Notes: generated by a model from the sequence alone, not told the origin. A stretch of DNA of 64,000 bases from Halalkalibacter alkaliphilus (GCF_023555415.1 NZ_JAKRYL010000012.1:62001-126000), one strand, 5' to 3'; positions 1 through 9,038 are shown, counted from the stretch's first letter. Made by a program: numbers and translations.

Positions 1-49
1 AGTATAATTTGGGGCCTTTAGAGATTGTAAATATGTTCCAAAAACAAAG

Positions 50-74
50 AAAAACGCCCAACTGAGCGTTTTTC
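50..74 (-). terminator. Terminator after tctA
   Basis: A short inverted repeat (AAAACGC ... GCGTTTTT) lies just past the stop of the TctA-like gene and has a T-run when read on the minus strand. It probably ends the minus-strand transporter transcript and may work in both directions. Confidence 0.6.
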
Positions 75-97
75 TCCGATTATATGAAAACAATCTG

Positions 98-1618
98 CTA
101 TGCATTCGCATTATTACGTGCATTTGTCTTTTTCGTCTGCCAAACCGTAAAGGCAATAGACAATACAGTAAGGATTAAGAATGTTAAAGAAATCGGCCGT
201 GTGAAAAACAATGTCCAATCTGGGTCAGACATGAACGCTCTTCGCAAGTTTACTTCAGCGATTGGTCCAAGGATGACTCCAATGATGGCAGGTGCTAGAG
301 CAAATTTATATTTTGTGAATAGGTAACCGATGATTCCCATCACTAAAAGAATATATAAATCTGTTAAACGGTTATTCAGGACGAATGTACCAATTACACA
401 TAGTACCAAAATGACAGGGACCAATAGGTGAGTAGGGACTTGCGTCACCTTCATAAAGTATTTAATCCCCAAAAATTGAGTAATAAGCATCCAAAATGAG
501 GCGACAAAGAAGGCAAAGAAGATTCCGCCGACAACATTTGGTTCATTTACGATTAATAACGGTCCTGGAGAAATTCCGTGTACCATTAATGCTGAAAGCA
601 AAACGGCTGTTACTGCAGAACCGGGAATACCTAAGGCGACGGTTGGAATTAGGTCTCCACCTACAGTTGAGTTATTTCCCGCCTCAGAAGCAATAACCCC
701 TTCTTCACAACCTTTACCAAATTTCTCAGGTTTCTTTGACCATTTTTTGGCTTGGTCGTAAGCCACGATGTTTGCAATACTTCCACCTGCTCCAGGGATC
801 GCTCCGATTATGGAACCAATAGTAGAAGACCCAATTAACGTACCAGGCTTAGATAAGACAGTCTTTAATGTTTTAATTGGTTGAAGGACAAAGCTAACAT
901 TTTGAAGCTTTTCTTTTTGACGGTCTTCTTGATCTTTCATCATTTCCTTGCGTTCTAAAGAGATAAGAAGACGAGAAATGGCAAACATACCAATTAAGAC
1001 GACTAGAAAAGGGATACCTGCACGTAAAGCCCGTAGGTCAAAAGAGAAACGAGCAATTCCTGCAATGGGATCGGCACCTACCGTGGCAATGAGAATTCCA
1101 AATAATCCAGCAATCAATCCTTTAATTACAGATGCACCTGTCACACTAGCAATAATCGTTAAAGAAACAACAATTAAGGAAAACATTTCCCACGGACCAA
1201 ATAACAATGCGAATCTAGCTATTTGTGGTGCAATTGAAACTAATAATAATAAACTAATGATCGAACTTAAAAATGATGCCCAAATCCCGATAGAAAGAGC
1301 TTTCCCGGGGTTTCCGTTTTTGGCCATTGGATACGCATCAAATGTTGTTGCAATCGATGATGGCGTACCAGGTATGCCTAAGAGCGCAGCACTTATGAGT
1401 CCACCTGACATCCCGCCGACGAATACACCAATCATCGCTGCCACCCCAGCAACAGGGTCCATCCCGAAAGTAAGGGGTAAGGTAAGGACAATGGCCATAG
1501 CTACTGTAAATCCAGGAATTAACCCTGCTAGAATACCAACAACAACACCAGCCAAAATAATAAGCAATATTCTAATCTGAAAGATCTCAGCAATCCCTAA
1601 TAGTAATAGATCAAACAA
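98..1618 (-). CDS. tctA: Tripartite tricarboxylate transporter, large permease TctA
   Basis: The 506-residue product is the large membrane subunit of a tripartite tricarboxylate transporter, which moves a carboxylate with ion symport after delivery by the binding protein. It is almost entirely hydrophobic, with about twelve membrane segments and the glycine/proline-rich loops typical of TctA (GLIPGFTVAMAIV near residue 33, SAALLGIPGTPSSIATTFD near 77, IGAIPGAGGSIANIVAYDQ near 268). The length matches the family norm of about 500. It is the last gene of a minus-strand tctC-tctB-tctA operon, 24 bp after tctB. The substrate cannot be read from the sequence; citrate, tartrate and other carboxylates are known for the family. 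Confidence 0.95.
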   Translation of the reverse strand: MFDLLLLGIAEIFQIRILLIILAGVVVGILAGLIPGFTVAMAIVLTLPLTFGMDPVAGVAAMIGVFVGGMSGGLISAALLGIPGTPSSIATTFDAYPMAKNGNPGKALSIGIWASFLSSIISLLLLVSIAPQIARFALLFGPWEMFSLIVVSLTIIASVTGASVIKGLIAGLFGILIATVGADPIAGIARFSFDLRALRAGIPFLVVLIGMFAISRLLISLERKEMMKDQEDRQKEKLQNVSFVLQPIKTLKTVLSKPGTLIGSSTIGSIIGAIPGAGGSIANIVAYDQAKKWSKKPEKFGKGCEEGVIASEAGNNSTVGGDLIPTVALGIPGSAVTAVLLSALMVHGISPGPLLIVNEPNVVGGIFFAFFVASFWMLITQFLGIKYFMKVTQVPTHLLVPVILVLCVIGTFVLNNRLTDLYILLVMGIIGYLFTKYKFALAPAIIGVILGPIAEVNLRRAFMSDPDWTLFFTRPISLTFLILTVLSIAFTVWQTKKTNARNNANA

Positions 1619-1642
1619 TGTGATAACCTCCTTTCACTAATT

Positions 1643-2125
1643 CTAGAAGAATAACCCTGATGGAAATCGTACATGTAATACATTTTCAAAGAAGACATAA
1701 GTCGTTACGGTAATAACAACAGACACAATCGTTGCTACGATAATATCTTTCTTCTTTTTCGGTCCAATAATTAAAGAAGTTACAATGATAAAGATAATAG
1801 TAGTGACAATAAAACCGATAAATTGCATTAAAAAGATATAAAGAAATAGACTTATAAGAGTAATAAAGACTAGTTTATATTCTACAAGGACCTCTTTTAA
1901 ATATTCTCTGACGTTCATCTTACTCAACTCGGCTTTTTGACTTATAAGATCTTTTATTTTTGAGATGACTAAGATAAGAGAAAGAAGACCTAATAAAATA
2001 GCAATTAATTGTGGGAAAGACCCAGGATTTAACGTCGTTTCATTAAATTGAGGAAAGTCCCCAGATTGAGAATAAATGATTATACATAACACGATAAGTG
2101 CAATTCCGATAAGAAGTTCACCCAT
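1643..2125 (-). CDS. tctB: Tripartite tricarboxylate transporter, small permease TctB
   Basis: This 160-residue protein has four predicted membrane helices and sits between tctC and tctA, which is the standard place and size for the small TctB subunit. A conserved-looking FPQFNETTLNPGSFPQLIAI stretch follows the first helix (about residues 24-43), and a charged loop separates helices two and three. TctB sequences are weakly conserved, so the call rests on topology, length and operon position. A good ribosome binding site (GGAGGAG) precedes the ATG. It is expected to form the membrane complex with TctA. Confidence 0.9.
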   Translation of the reverse strand: MGELLIGIALIVLCIIIYSQSGDFPQFNETTLNPGSFPQLIAILLGLLSLILVISKIKDLISQKAELSKMNVREYLKEVLVEYKLVFITLISLFLYIFLMQFIGFIVTTIIFIIVTSLIIGPKKKKDIIVATIVSVVITVTTYVFFENVLHVRFPSGLFF

Positions 2126-2159
2126 TGTTCTCCTCCTTTCAGTAGTTAATGATGAACGT

Positions 2160-2186
2160 AAAAAAGGGGCCGGCCCGACCCCTTTT
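2160..2186 (-). terminator. Intercistronic hairpin between tctC and tctB
   Basis: AAAAAGGGG and CCCCTTTTT flank a nine-base loop between the binding-protein gene and the permease genes. In this position such hairpins usually act as partial terminators or mRNA stabilisers, so that the binding protein is made in excess over the permeases. Confidence 0.7.
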
Positions 2187-2205
2187 TCATTGAATACGTG
2201 CGAAA

Positions 2206-3180
2206 TTATTCTGAAGCTTCTATATCTTCAATAATCGCTTTGATAATAGCGTCCTGACTTTCTAAATGCGCTTTATATTCTTCAGGTCCCATAAAGTTTA
2301 CGCCTGCCCCTGCGTTTGTTACGGCTTCAATATAAGCCGGGTCATTCGCGGTTTCTTCAAAAATTTGACCTAAATAATCAATGATTTCTTGAGGTGTTCC
2401 AATTGGTGCGACATAACCACGGTTAATGCTTAAAACAATATCGTAGCCACTCTCAATGAAAGTAGGGACGTCTGAAGCATGGTCTAAACGTTCTTGTGTA
2501 CCAACAGCTAAAAAGTTCATGTGTCCTGCTTCTACAAAGTCTTTAGCGGAAGGATAGTCAACGATAGCAGCATCGATGTGTCCACCTGCAAGTGCTTGAA
2601 TCGCTTCACCTAAACCTTCATAACCAACTAGATTGTACTGAATGTCTAACTCTTGTCCCATTTGTTCAAGCCAAACACGTGGAATTCCGCTTACTGTACC
2701 ACCGAAGCGGATTTCTTCGCTTTGTCCCAATTCAACAAATTCTTCTAATGTTGTCACGTCTAAGTGGCTAGCTACAGCTAGAATTTGATCTGCAGTAGAC
2801 ATTGCCGCAATCGGGATGAAGTTATCAAAGTTAATAGGAGTAATCCCTGAATGATGAGCGACAAGCAGTCCCTCGTGAATTTGTCCCAAATGATAGCCGT
2901 TAGCTTCTTTTTCCTCTAGTTCTTCTAAACCAACCGTACCACCAACTCCAGGAAGGTTTACGTTTACAAATGTTGTATCAATTTGGTTTTGAGCATGTTC
3001 TGTTACGAGTCTTCCTTCGATATCACTTCCGCCACCTGGCGCCCAAGGGATAATCATTTCAATTTCTCTTTCTGGGTAACTGTCAACGGATGCTTCTTTT
3101 CCTCCACAACCAACTAATAGAATAGCTGATAGAGAAACGATAAATATCGTAATGGCTAATTTAAACGTTTTCTTTTTCAT
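2206..3180 (-). CDS. tctC: Tripartite tricarboxylate transporter, substrate-binding lipoprotein TctC
   Basis: The 324-residue product is the extracytoplasmic solute receptor of the tripartite tricarboxylate transporter (TctC/Bug family). A lipoprotein signal peptide ends in the lipobox LVGC (Cys25), so it should be tethered to the outer face of the membrane. The mature part begins with the family signature YPEREIEMIIPWAPGGGSD, where the first substrate-contacting loop lies, and has the usual length. It is first in the operon, with an AAAGGAGAG ribosome binding site, and is separated from tctB by a strong hairpin. Its ligand, probably a di- or tricarboxylate, cannot be assigned. Confidence 0.95.
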   Translation of the reverse strand: MKKKTFKLAITIFIVSLSAILLVGCGGKEASVDSYPEREIEMIIPWAPGGGSDIEGRLVTEHAQNQIDTTFVNVNLPGVGGTVGLEELEEKEANGYHLGQIHEGLLVAHHSGITPINFDNFIPIAAMSTADQILAVASHLDVTTLEEFVELGQSEEIRFGGTVSGIPRVWLEQMGQELDIQYNLVGYEGLGEAIQALAGGHIDAAIVDYPSAKDFVEAGHMNFLAVGTQERLDHASDVPTFIESGYDIVLSINRGYVAPIGTPQEIIDYLGQIFEETANDPAYIEAVTNAGAGVNFMGPEEYKAHLESQDAIIKAIIEDIEASE

Positions 3181-3821
3181 TGTGTGTGTTCTCTCCTTTA
3201 CCTCACAGTTGTATATAGGAAATTACCGACTAGTAATTAATCCATATGGTCTTTTCTCTAGCTTTGAAATGGTTATTGCAATTTTCAGATATTAACCTCT
3301 TTAAGATACAATAAAGTTTTCGAAAAAAAGTAATTGTCTGAATCGTCTTTAAAATTATAAAACAATACTAATTTACAGTCAATAATATAAATGAATAAAA
3401 ATATTCCTTAAAGTTTGATTTATTGAGGGTATACCTCCTTTTTGGATGTAATTATTAACAATTTATGATCAAAAGTTAATATGTGGTTTTGATTTTTATT
3501 ATTTCACTGTCTGTTTTTATTGTTTTTGTAATATATGGTAATGGGTTGTATTGTTAATAGAATCTTAATTATTTATTTCTAGTTTATTTATCCATCAGTA
3601 TGTTGATAGAATAAGAGTCTAAATTAGATTATTGATTAAAGCATTGGATTGCAGTCTAGTAAGAATGTTGCTAAACTAATATAGATCAATTGTTTAAGTT
3701 TTGAAGAAGCTTGGACTTATTTCATCTCAGTTGTTGCATCAGGCTTCCAATTAGTCATAATTTTTTAGGGAGAGGCGTACGAGCCTTCTCCTTTTACTAT
3801 GTATTAGAGAGTTGAAGACGA
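3181..3821. other. AT-rich intergenic region between divergent genes
   Basis: About 640 bases separate divergent tctC and the GGDEF/HD-GYP gene. The stretch is very AT-rich and I found no convincing open frame. It must hold the promoters of both units. I looked for a GEMM-type c-di-GMP aptamer core ahead of the cyclase gene and did not see one. The only clear structure is a hairpin near 3769-3795. Confidence 0.6.
3769..3795 (+). terminator. Hairpin with T-run in the leader of the GGDEF/HD-GYP gene
   Basis: GGAGAGGC pairs with GCCTTCTCC around a six-base loop, with one bulge, and is followed by TTTT. It ends only 26 bases before the ATG of the next gene. It could be a weak terminator or attenuator in the leader; no ligand-binding domain is recognisable upstream. 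Confidence 0.4.
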
Positions 3822-5657
3822 ATGAATAATAAAGGTTTATTTAAGCAAAAAGCGAATATGTACGTTATCTTTCTCTCTATTCTTGGGATTGCACTCTTTG
3901 CTTTGTTTGGGGATATGACGTTTGATGAATATTCGCCTATATTATGGGCCTTGATGGCTTGTTTAGTAGCCGTATTAGTTCTATGCAGACATTTTACGAT
4001 TCTACTCCCTCCAAAGGGAAATGCACTTTCAATGGATTCAGCTATTTATTTAGCATGTATTTTTGCCTTTGGTCTTGAATTTACGTTACTGATTCTTTTT
4101 GTAAGCAGTATCATCGGCGCGCTTTATCAGGTGAAAATTCTTTGGTGGAAGCATATTTTTAACTTTGCGACTTTTTCAATAATGATCGTTTCTGCCTATT
4201 CGGTTTTTGTCTTAACGGGTGGCCAAGCTGGGGTCATTAGTCCTGAATTAATCCATAGTTATATTTTCGCTTTAGTTGTTTACATGTTATTAAATGTTTT
4301 TTGTATTGGGATGTATTTCTATTTGCTCGATGCCGATAGTTTATTAGCAATCGTTCTTGGAGCAATCAAAGAATCACTTTCAAGCTATATTAGTATTCTC
4401 ATTTTGTCTCTGTTACTTGGAATTTTGCTTTTACACCAGCCATTTTATGGACTGTTTCTTTTTTCTTGTTTGCTATTAGTCCTATCATATGCATTTAAAA
4501 TGCACTTCAAATTATATGAAGAAGCATCACTGAGGGCTAACGTGGACCAGCTTACTGGCCTTTATAATCATGGTTATTTTAAAGAGCTGTTAGAAGGGCT
4601 TGTGAAAGAGCAAAAGGATGAGAAAATGAGTTTGGCAATGATCGATATTGACGACTTTAACAAATACAATGGTTATTTCGGCCATCTACAAGGCGATGAA
4701 TTGCTTAAGTGCGTTGGCCTTGTATTAAAAGAGGGCTGTGGTGGCTCTAATTACACCCTTGCACGGTATGGTGGAGAAGAGTTTACGATTTTAATGCCTA
4801 ATACAACAGAAAATGATGCTTTTAAATTTGTAGATGGACTGCGTAAGAAGATGAATGATACGTATTTCAAAGGAGTCGAAATCTTGCCGCATGGGTGCTT
4901 GTCGTTTTCTGCGGGAATTATTTATCAGGAAGGAATGATCGATAGTTCTTCTGAGTTATTAGGTCAAGCAGATCGGGCGCTGTACTATGCTAAAGCGCAA
5001 GGAAAGAATAAAATCCATTTATATGATGAAAAAGATGTCGTTCAAAAAAATCTCGATGAAGAAAAAGAGATCGAGTTGCTTGAGCAGCAAGTTCGGATTT
5101 TTCTCTCAAAGGATATTAATACGTACAAGCATAGTAAACGTGTATTTACCTATGCGATTCATTTTGCTAATAAATTACAGTTGAGTGATTATGAGAAGAA
5201 AACATTGATCATGGGTGCCTTAATTCATGATATTGGGAAGCTGGAAATTCCAAGGGATATTATGAATAAAGAAGGAAAATTAGATCCGCATGAATGGGAA
5301 ATGATCAAGAAGCACGTTACTTGGGGCAAGGAGATTATTTCTATAAATAAAGATTTATTACATTTGGTGCCGTTGGTAGAACTTCACCATGAACGTTATG
5401 ATGGAAAAGGGTATCCACATGGGTTAAAAGGGGATAGCATCCCGAAATTAGCGAGAATTCTCTGTATCATTGATGCGTTTGATGCGATGACAACCGAGCG
5501 TCCGTACCAGAAAACCAAAACATTCGAAGAGGCAATTGTTGAGCTAGAGCAATGTTCCGGCAAACAATTTGACCCGAAATATGTACCGTTGTTTATTGAG
5601 ATGATACGAGAGGGCGAGATGAGGGTTGATGGGGAGATAGAGGCTGTGAACGCGTAA
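3822..5657 (+). CDS. Membrane-bound GGDEF and HD-GYP cyclic-di-GMP enzyme
   Basis: The 611-residue protein combines synthesis and breakdown of c-di-GMP. The first 220 or so residues hold about seven membrane helices forming a sensor region. A GGDEF domain follows (about 230-395) with the active-site motif GGEEF at 317-321, a functional variant. The C-terminal half is an HD-GYP phosphodiesterase with HD at 469-470, a GK dyad just after (HDIGKLEIP) and the signature HHERYDGKGYP at 522-532, all intact. Both activities look possible; in such fusions one domain often dominates or regulates the other. The gene appears to be alone, since the next downstream element is a noncoding repeat. The membrane sensor belongs to no family I can name with confidence. 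Confidence 0.93.
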   Translation: MNNKGLFKQKANMYVIFLSILGIALFALFGDMTFDEYSPILWALMACLVAVLVLCRHFTILLPPKGNALSMDSAIYLACIFAFGLEFTLLILFVSSIIGALYQVKILWWKHIFNFATFSIMIVSAYSVFVLTGGQAGVISPELIHSYIFALVVYMLLNVFCIGMYFYLLDADSLLAIVLGAIKESLSSYISILILSLLLGILLLHQPFYGLFLFSCLLLVLSYAFKMHFKLYEEASLRANVDQLTGLYNHGYFKELLEGLVKEQKDEKMSLAMIDIDDFNKYNGYFGHLQGDELLKCVGLVLKEGCGGSNYTLARYGGEEFTILMPNTTENDAFKFVDGLRKKMNDTYFKGVEILPHGCLSFSAGIIYQEGMIDSSSELLGQADRALYYAKAQGKNKIHLYDEKDVVQKNLDEEKEIELLEQQVRIFLSKDINTYKHSKRVFTYAIHFANKLQLSDYEKKTLIMGALIHDIGKLEIPRDIMNKEGKLDPHEWEMIKKHVTWGKEIISINKDLLHLVPLVELHHERYDGKGYPHGLKGDSIPKLARILCIIDAFDAMTTERPYQKTKTFEEAIVELEQCSGKQFDPKYVPLFIEMIREGEMRVDGEIEAVNA

Positions 5658-5689
5658 TAATTAAAGGCTGTTTTCTTCCCATGTTCGTT

Positions 5690-5935
5690 ACATTACGCTC
5701 CAGCCACTCGCACCCGCAAGGAGGTGGCGAGCCTCCTCGGCTGCGAGGCCACTGAAAAAAGTGCTCGTTTATTTCGGACTTGAAAAGGAGCTTCGACCTC
5801 GCTCCCGGGATGGGGGGCACGCTTTCCGCAGGCGGGCGTTGAACTAACCGGCTGCGCCGGTGGATTTCAACCTGCCCTTCCCTCCTGTAGGAGTCGGCCC
5901 TCCCATCCCGTCCGCTTTGTTGAGCGGAAAGATAG
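5690..5935. repeat. GC-rich dyad-containing intergenic repeat element
   Basis: This stretch is much richer in GC than its neighbours and carries nested dyads. GGCGGGCGTTGAA near 5830 pairs with TTCAACCTGCCC near 5867 around the hairpin CCGGCTGCGCCGG, and a GGCGAGCCTCCTCGGC segment lies near 5727. It resembles a high-copy noncoding repeat I recall from Bacillaceae genomes, marked by phrases such as CACGCTTTCCGC and GAGCCTCCTCGGC. The short open frames crossing it look spurious. A folded RNA or small mobile repeat is likely. Confidence 0.6.
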
Positions 5936-5981
5936 AAATTCCCTACTCTTCAACGATCAAAAGAAATAGGAGAAATAGTGT

Positions 5982-6017
5982 AAAAAGGCCTTTGAGAAAT
6001 GAAACTCAAAGGCCTTT
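5982..6017 (+). terminator. Strong intrinsic terminator
   Basis: AAAAAGGCCTTTGAG and CTCAAAGGCCTTTT form a 14-bp stem around an AATGAAA loop, flanked by A- and T-runs, so it can work in both directions. It is the first clear terminator downstream of the GGDEF/HD-GYP gene. Confidence 0.8.
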
Positions 6018-6153
6018 TGTCTACAGTCTGAAGTTTAATTTTCATCAAACATTTCACTGTCATTTTATTTTATAATTTAGGTATTACATAGATGTAGGTG
6101 AATCTAATGATATCAAATCCCCAAAAAACAACAATGTATGCGAATTAAAAGAT

Positions 6154-6195
6154 AAGAAGCCTAACAGTTGAATTCAATATTGTTAGGCTTCTTTT
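6154..6195 (-). terminator. Terminator of the LacI-family regulator gene
   Basis: AAGAAGCCTAACA and TGTTAGGCTTCTT form a 13-bp perfect stem immediately after the stop of the minus-strand regulator gene. A- and T-rich flanks allow termination in either direction. Confidence 0.8.
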
Positions 6196-6208
6196 CGTAA
6201 CGCTTGTT

Positions 6209-7207
6209 CTAAGTCGTTTCTCCTCTTATTAGCTCAATATCAACAATGGTGTTGTTTCGTTTTTCTCCATCTTTGTCTTCAATCATGTTTATTAACGTAG
6301 AGCATAACTCACGACCGATACGGTCAACGGGTTGCTTAACTGTTGTGAGCTTTGGTTTTTGCAGCATTCGGGTAAAAGAGTTAAAGTCATATCCGACAAT
6401 CTTTAGTTGTTCTGGTACGTTAATGCCTCTTTTTTGTGCATGGATATATAAAGCGTAAGCCAATATATCATTACTGCAAAAAACACCATCATAGGTGAGA
6501 AGTTCTTTGGATACTTTCTCTTCGATAAATTTTTCATGATGTTCGAAAAATGAAAATGTGTCTCTGCTATATTCTTCTTCAATAATTTTATATGGTATGT
6601 CATGCTCCATGCATACAAGTTTAAAAGCATCGGAACGCCTATTTGGTAACATATCTAAATCGAGAGGGCCTGACAAGTGCAATAGCTTTTGGCAACCACT
6701 ATCTACTAAGTGTTTCGTTGCGACACGGCCTCCATTAAAGTTATCTGATCCCACATATGGAATATCGTTAGACATGATTCGGTCAAATGAAACAATTGGC
6801 AGATCTACCTTTTTATATTCTTCTACATCTAATGTTTGGCTGCACATGATAATGCCATCTACTCGATTTTCACGGAGCATTCCGATATAATTTGTTTCTT
6901 TTTCCGCCTCGTCTAGTGAGTTGCATAATAAGAGTTTGTAATTATTCTTATATGCGTATAATTCAATGTTCTTAATAAGTTCAGCGAAAAAAGGGTGTTC
7001 GGAGTCAGGGACAATCACACCTAAGAGATAGGATTGACTTTTCTGAAGTGCTCTAGCGATTTGATTAGGAGAATAATTAATGTCAGCCATCGCTTTTTCG
7101 ACTTTTTTACGGGTTTCTTTGCCGATATATCCTCTGTTATTAATTACCCTTGAAACCGTTGTCACGGAAACTCCAGCTTTTTTTGCAACATCTTTAATAT
7201 TAACCAT
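6209..7207 (-). CDS. LacI-family repressor of the sucrose/fructoside locus
   Basis: The 332-residue protein is a LacI/GalR regulator. The N-terminal helix-turn-helix and hinge are clear (MVNIKDVAKKAGVSVTTVSR, then NNRGYIGKETRKKVEKAM), followed by a periplasmic-binding-protein-like sugar domain from about residue 60 to the end. The length is typical. It is transcribed divergently from the ABC transporter, fructokinase and invertase operon and most likely represses it in the absence of sucrose or a related sugar. Its own upstream region carries a TGAAAACGTT site resembling the one overlapping the operon promoter, which suggests autoregulation or CcpA control. The inducer is not known from the sequence. 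Confidence 0.93.
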   Translation of the reverse strand: MVNIKDVAKKAGVSVTTVSRVINNRGYIGKETRKKVEKAMADINYSPNQIARALQKSQSYLLGVIVPDSEHPFFAELIKNIELYAYKNNYKLLLCNSLDEAEKETNYIGMLRENRVDGIIMCSQTLDVEEYKKVDLPIVSFDRIMSNDIPYVGSDNFNGGRVATKHLVDSGCQKLLHLSGPLDLDMLPNRRSDAFKLVCMEHDIPYKIIEEEYSRDTFSFFEHHEKFIEEKVSKELLTYDGVFCSNDILAYALYIHAQKRGINVPEQLKIVGYDFNSFTRMLQKPKLTTVKQPVDRIGRELCSTLINMIEDKDGEKRNNTIVDIELIRGETT

Positions 7208-7240
7208 TGATTTCTCCTTGTTTAGAATTCATAAGAAATA

Positions 7241-7254
7241 TGAAAACGTTCTAC
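7241..7254. promoter_or_regulatory. Candidate cre or LacI-type operator upstream of the regulator gene
   Basis: TGAAAACGTTCTAC has the central CG and half-site of LacI-family and CcpA sites and lies 34 bases upstream of the regulator start. Against the usual cre consensus it fits only partly (11 of 14), so it may instead be the regulator's own operator. Confidence 0.45.
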
Positions 7255-7596
7255 TTAAAACATACCAGAAACGAACAGAATGAGAAAGTGAGTTCATCTG
7301 GGAAAATTTGAAATTTGAGTGTACAAAGAGTGTACCATAAATGTGGTAACGTATGTCATAAATTTTTTTTCAGCAATTTTAGTAGATTTAGTATGAATAA
7401 ATCATAGTTTTCTATTTGTTCATCTCATAAAATAGAGATATCAGTCACAAAAACATGTTATCGTTACCTTAAAATTAGGTTTTCCTAAGAGGTGTTTAGT
7501 CATTTTTGTATATTTATTGTTAAAAACTTTAGAGGAAATCGTGATTTTTTAAAGGTTTTTATGAAAATATCTAATAAATAAATGTGGTTTATTTTA

Positions 7597-7611
7597 TGAA
7601 AACGTTTGACA
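7597..7611 (+). promoter_or_regulatory. Candidate cre/LacI-type operator overlapping the -35 box
   Basis: TGAAAACGTTTGACA shares its first ten bases with the site upstream of the divergent regulator gene. It overlaps the -35 box, so a bound CcpA or LacI-family protein would block RNA polymerase directly. It fits the cre consensus at 12 of 14 positions. Confidence 0.55.
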
Positions 7612-7634
7612 TATTTTTAAACCTTGGCTATGAT
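7606..7634 (+). promoter_or_regulatory. Sigma-A promoter of the sucrose operon
   Basis: A perfect -35 TTGACA (7606-7611) and a near-perfect -10 TATGAT (7629-7634) are separated by exactly 17 bases, about 60 bases upstream of the binding-protein gene. This is the clearest promoter in the window. Such a strong promoter fits a tightly repressed operon. Confidence 0.85.
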
Positions 7635-7637
7635 GTG

Positions 7638-7651
7638 TGTAAGCTCTTACA
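7638..7651 (+). promoter_or_regulatory. Candidate repressor operator at the transcription start
   Basis: TGTAAG and CTTACA form a 6-bp dyad around a CT centre just downstream of the -10 box, where transcription should start. The position is ideal for repression by the divergent LacI-family protein, although LacI operators normally have a central CG. Confidence 0.5.
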
Positions 7652-7697
7652 AAAGAGTGCTAGTTTACTAAATTTCAAAAAATAAGAGTTTGGGGGA

Positions 7698-9011
7698 ATG
7701 ATGATGAGTCGAGCTAAGTTGCTATTTGTTTTCATGCTCATGGTATTGTTGTTAGCGGCATGCGGCAATAACAATCAAGAAACATCTACTGATGAAGGAT
7801 CGAGTGTTGATGAGAGTCAAGAGGGTGCGGGAGTCACTGAACTAAGCATGTGGATTCACCAATCAGGCGAAGAAGAGACTGAATTTTACAAAAAGAGAAT
7901 TGAAGAGTTCAATGAAGCTCATGATGGCGAAATTAAAATCAATGTCGAGGTAGTTATGGATGATGGCGGCAGCTCCTATAATGACAGCTTAAATGCTGCA
8001 TTAGTTGCTGGCAATCTACCAGATGTGTTAGCGCTTGATGGACCTTTCGTTGCTAGTTATGCAGATGCAGAAATTATTGCTCCTATTGATGAGTATATCT
8101 CGGATGAAGACAAAGAGGATTTTGTAGACTCCATTCTTCAACAAGGTACGTATAATGATCAATTGTATTCTTTAGGTGCAATGGAGTCTTCAGTCGTTCT
8201 TTACTACAATAAAGAAATTTTTGAAGAAGAAGGGATAGAAGCACCAACAACAATTGAAGATGCATGGACTTGGGATGAGTTTATGGCTGTTGCTAAACAA
8301 CTAACAACGGATGATCGTTATGGACTCAACTTATTTATGGATTATGGTGTTGGTGAGTGGTATACCTACATGGGCGCACCGTTTATTTGGTCAAACGGAG
8401 GAGAGTTAATTTCTGAAGATGGCACAACGGTTGATGGGTATTTAAACGGCCCAGAAAGTGTTGAAGCGTTTGAGTACGTGAAGAGTTTATTTGAAGAAGG
8501 TGTCGTTAGTTTAACTCCTTCTGAAACGCAATTTGAGTCAGGGAATGCGGCAATGGCTCTTGGAGGACCTTGGATTGCCGTATCTGCAGAGAATGCTGGA
8601 ATGGACTATGGAATGATGCCTTATCCATATAGCGAAGTTCCAAAATCACCGTCTGGAAGTATGGCTTACGCAATTTCTACACAGGCTGAGCATCCAGAAG
8701 CTGCTTACAAAGTGATGCAATGGATGACAAATGAAGAATCAGTAATTGGCTTATCTGAAGTTACTGGCATGCCTCCTGCTCGTAAGTCAGCGTTTGAAAG
8801 TATGGAAGAGTATAATGAGTTACCGAAAAAGATCATGCGTGATCAAGTTGTGCAAACAGCACATGCACGTCCTACTACGCCGGCATATCCGGTATTAACA
8901 GATGCGTTTGCTCAAGCGTTTCATGCAATGGCACTAGGCGAAGACGCGCAGTCAACGTTAGATCAACAAGTTACACGAGTAGAACGAGAACTACGTCGCT
9001 TTAATCAGTAA
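7698..9011 (+). CDS. ABC transporter sugar-binding lipoprotein (family 1)
   Basis: The 437-residue product is an extracellular solute-binding protein of the MalE/MsmE type. The signal peptide ends in the lipobox LAAC, and an acidic Ser/Asn-rich linker follows. The mature domain starts with TELSMWIHQSGEEE and contains the family's LPDVLALDGP and GNAAMALGGPWIA motifs. GGGGG directly precedes three in-frame ATG codons (7698, 7701, 7704); the spacing favours the third. It heads the operon and delivers an oligosaccharide to the two permeases downstream. Given the linked invertase and fructokinase, sucrose or a short fructo-oligosaccharide is the likely ligand (inference). Confidence 0.92.
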   Translation: MMMSRAKLLFVFMLMVLLLAACGNNNQETSTDEGSSVDESQEGAGVTELSMWIHQSGEEETEFYKKRIEEFNEAHDGEIKINVEVVMDDGGSSYNDSLNAALVAGNLPDVLALDGPFVASYADAEIIAPIDEYISDEDKEDFVDSILQQGTYNDQLYSLGAMESSVVLYYNKEIFEEEGIEAPTTIEDAWTWDEFMAVAKQLTTDDRYGLNLFMDYGVGEWYTYMGAPFIWSNGGELISEDGTTVDGYLNGPESVEAFEYVKSLFEEGVVSLTPSETQFESGNAAMALGGPWIAVSAENAGMDYGMMPYPYSEVPKSPSGSMAYAISTQAEHPEAAYKVMQWMTNEESVIGLSEVTGMPPARKSAFESMEEYNELPKKIMRDQVVQTAHARPTTPAYPVLTDAFAQAFHAMALGEDAQSTLDQQVTRVERELRRFNQ

Positions 9012-9038
9012 GAAGGATGATACCTTTTTCATGACAGT

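Noticed and set aside
948-1580. 210-residue plus-strand frame opposite tctA
   Set aside because: It is antisense to a clear TctA permease, basic and proline-rich throughout with no domain.
3600-3821. c-di-GMP riboswitch upstream of the GGDEF/HD-GYP gene
   Set aside because: The context was tempting, but the conserved GEMM-type core was not found; only a simple hairpin is present.
5860-6075. 71-residue plus-strand frame at the GC-rich repeat
   Set aside because: It crosses a dyad-rich repeat and a terminator stem and lacks a ribosome binding site.
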